In this document: positions 32,044 to 33,222 of the stretch, piece by piece
Layout: every line of letters begins with the position of its first letter
Position numbering within the stretch: position 1 is the stretch's first letter
Source: Acidobacteriota bacterium
GTDB lineage: Bacteria > Acidobacteriota > Thermoanaerobaculia > Gp7-AA8
Direction: 5' to 3'
NCBI GenBank assembly: GCA_003223635.1
Contig: QHVS01000156.1
Location: forward strand, 1 to 33,222
DNA length: 33,222 nucleotides
Notes under the pieces: generated by a model
Seen by the model: the letters and a program-made list of their open reading frames with translations, nothing else
Databases searched by the model: none
What the model was told of the DNA's origin: nothing
Translations under genes and position numbers: made by a program

Positions 32044-32831
32044 GTGCCCGCGCTCTTGCAGGTGGTGTTCAACGCGCGCACGGTCCCATTCAGCACCTGC
32101 ATGCCGAATGAACCATTCTCGAGGTAGAAGTTGATGGCGTCCTCGATCATGTTCTTGGCCACCGGATCGAGATTGTTCTGCAGCGGCTTCAGATTGAGGC
32201 CGCCGATCGCAAACTTCGTCCGGATCGCGCCTGCGGTCATGACTCGGCACTGCTTGATATCCAGCAGCGGATCGAAGCGGATTTCGAATCGAACGTCCGA
32301 CGCCGATCCGCCGACGCCGAAACGCTTGCTGAAGTGACAGAGCTTCGTCGGATTGGTGAGGTTCGGCCGGACGCGCACCATCAGGGCATTCATGGTGATG
32401 CGATCGACCACAAACTGAAGCAGGACGCCGGTACCGTCCATGCGAAGCGATGGCGCGCCGGGACGGAAGTTGAACTCGCCTGCGCTGGCCTTGATCCCCA
32501 GGCAGTCGTTGATCATGTACTTGTTTCCGCCGATCAGCGCCATGTTGATCTGCCAGTTCGCCACTTCGTGGCCGAGAGCCTGAAAGAACTGCTGCGCGTT
32601 CTGCAGATCGCTGACATGCTTCGCGGCGGCGGTGCTTGCCCCGGCACTGACACTGATGGGTAGTGCAATCCTGGCTGGCGGTGGTGAATCGGGCTTGTTG
32701 TCCTCGTTCTCCGAGGGCGGTGAGACCTGCCCTTTCTTAAATCCCGAGACAGTGAGACCGCCCTGGGCCAAGGCGGACGTGACGATCAGAAGCGTCGAGA
32801 ATCCCACGAAAAGCCGATGGCTCATGCGCAT
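32040..32831 (-). CDS. Secreted protein of unknown function
   Basis: This is a 263-aa protein. Residues 1-22 form a signal peptide (LFVGFSTLLIVTSALA), then a Pro/Ser/Glu/Asp-rich stretch to ~55. The rest is a mixed alpha/beta domain with three Cys residues visible (in NDCLG, KLCHF and KQCRV) plus one near the end (TTCKS); these could form two disulphides. No enzyme motif is seen. The stop codon overlaps the stop of the convergent DUF2231 gene by 4 nt. The start is ATG 32831 (or the second Met at residue 3); no strong ribosome site. It lies 57 nt downstream of the helicase gene. Confidence 0.75.
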   Translation of the reverse strand: MRMSHRLFVGFSTLLIVTSALAQGGLTVSGFKKGQVSPPSENEDNKPDSPPPARIALPISVSAGASTAAAKHVSDLQNAQQFFQALGHEVANWQINMALIGGNKYMINDCLGIKASAGEFNFRPGAPSLRMDGTGVLLQFVVDRITMNALMVRVRPNLTNPTKLCHFSKRFGVGGSASDVRFEIRFDPLLDIKQCRVMTAGAIRTKFAIGGLNLKPLQNNLDPVAKNMIEDAINFYLENGSFGMQVLNGTVRALNTTCKSAGT

Positions 32832-32888
32832 AGCGTTCTCCCAGTGCGAAACATAGTTCCCGGCGGGCGCGGCGCGTTACTTCATTGC

Positions 32889-33221
32889 TTAGATCCGCGT
32901 GAGCCTGGCGTACTTGGCGATGAATTTCTTGGAGCCGGCGCGGTCGAAGTAGACCGTCAGCTTGGCATCGGGACCATTCCCCTCAATGGTCAGGATGGTT
33001 CCCTCGCCGAACTGCTCGTGGCGGACGCGCGCGCCTCGCTTGAGCTCCGCGCGCTGCCCATCCGGAGGCATCGCTCGAATCGCGGACGGATCGAATTGCA
33101 CGGGCGCGTTCTCGAAGAACGACGCGATGTTCTTGACCGTGTCGAGCGCCTGCGCGGGCGCCGGCGTCCCGCTGAGAGGCCTCTCGCGCCAACTGCCGCC
33201 ATACGATGCCTTGCGTGCCAG
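32889..33221 (-). CDS. C-terminus of UvrD/PcrA-type DNA helicase (partial)
   Basis: Only the last 110 residues are in the window; the frame is open to the right edge. The tail has the PcrA/UvrD C-terminal Tudor-like signature GARVRHEQFGEGTILTIEG followed by VYFDRAGSKKFIAKYA and a short end. This domain binds RNA polymerase in PcrA. The helicase motor lies beyond the window, so catalytic residues cannot be judged. It is upstream of the secreted unknown protein on the same strand. Confidence 0.9.
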   Translation of the reverse strand: MARKASYGGSWRERPLSGTPAPAQALDTVKNIASFFENAPVQFDPSAIRAMPPDGQRAELKRGARVRHEQFGEGTILTIEGNGPDAKLTVYFDRAGSKKFIAKYARLTRI

Positions 33222-33222
33222 G

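Overview
This is a GC-rich, densely coded bacterial chromosome segment. Intergenic gaps are short and there is no sign of phage, plasmid, transposase or CRISPR. The gene content suggests a soil or sediment Gram-negative bacterium, most likely an acidobacterium or a deltaproteobacterium-like lineage. The clues are a HEAT / HD-GYP / receiver-kinase signalling cluster, an MglA-type GTPase, a fused siroheme decarboxylase, a TonB-dependent cobalamin receptor and KGG stress protein. This placement is inference from gene content only.

Layout. (1) 1-5259, + strand: three tightly coupled signalling genes: a HEAT-repeat protein cut by the window edge, an HD-GYP protein, and a receiver-Ser/Thr-kinase fusion. 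The fusion lacks both the receiver phospho-acceptor Asp (Glu instead) and the catalytic-loop Asp of the kinase (Gly instead). (2) 5266-7039: a ~160-nt imperfect inverted repeat, then a YtcJ-like amidohydrolase. (3) 12588-7079, - strand: eight genes in one direction with small gaps: dnaB, a DUF1761 membrane protein, two small unknown or zinc-ribbon proteins, a lone receiver, NfeD, a slipin, and an unknown helical protein that overlaps the slipin gene by 4 nt. (4) 12589-13897: a promoter and a long structured leader in front of a periplasmic parvulin. (5) 13901-19691, - strand: a membrane protein, a fused AhbA-AhbB siroheme decarboxylase, a DUF309 protein whose start lies against a 7-nt tandem array, a frameshifted isocitrate-dehydrogenase-like gene, a sugar/aminoglycoside-kinase-like gene, a cyclophilin and a KGG stress protein. 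(6) 19919-20177: two serine tRNAs (GCU and UGA anticodons). (7) 20220-21197, - strand: an MglA-like GTPase with a ~130-residue tail. (8) 21250-29962, + strand: a cobalamin riboswitch, a BtuB-like receptor, a ThDP-dependent decarboxylase/oxidase, a 1003-aa FAD/Fe-S oxidoreductase and a GH15 glucoamylase/trehalase, with no obvious terminator inside the run. (9) 30038-33222: a small membrane protein, a short-chain dehydrogenase with a C-terminal membrane anchor, a DUF2231 membrane protein, a secreted unknown protein, and the C-terminus of a UvrD/PcrA helicase.

How the parts relate. The first cluster looks like a second-messenger/phospho-signalling module whose kinase may work by binding rather than catalysis. 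The NfeD-slipin pair is a known membrane quality-control combination, and here it has a third partner candidate. The ThDP enzyme, FAD/Fe-S dehydrogenase, GH15, SDR and DUF2231 genes resemble stress-associated carbon-metabolism clusters, and the first three could be transcribed from the cobalamin-riboswitch promoter.

The most unusual points are: the doubly degenerate receiver-kinase; the 7-nt repeat array, framed by 12-nt inverted repeats, against the DUF309 start codon; the ~34-nt deletion that shifts frame in the dehydrogenase gene; an AT-rich island over the catalytic core of the kinase-like gene at 17417-18436; and the cobalamin riboswitch heading genes with no known B12 link. I found no clearly new defence or mobile system.
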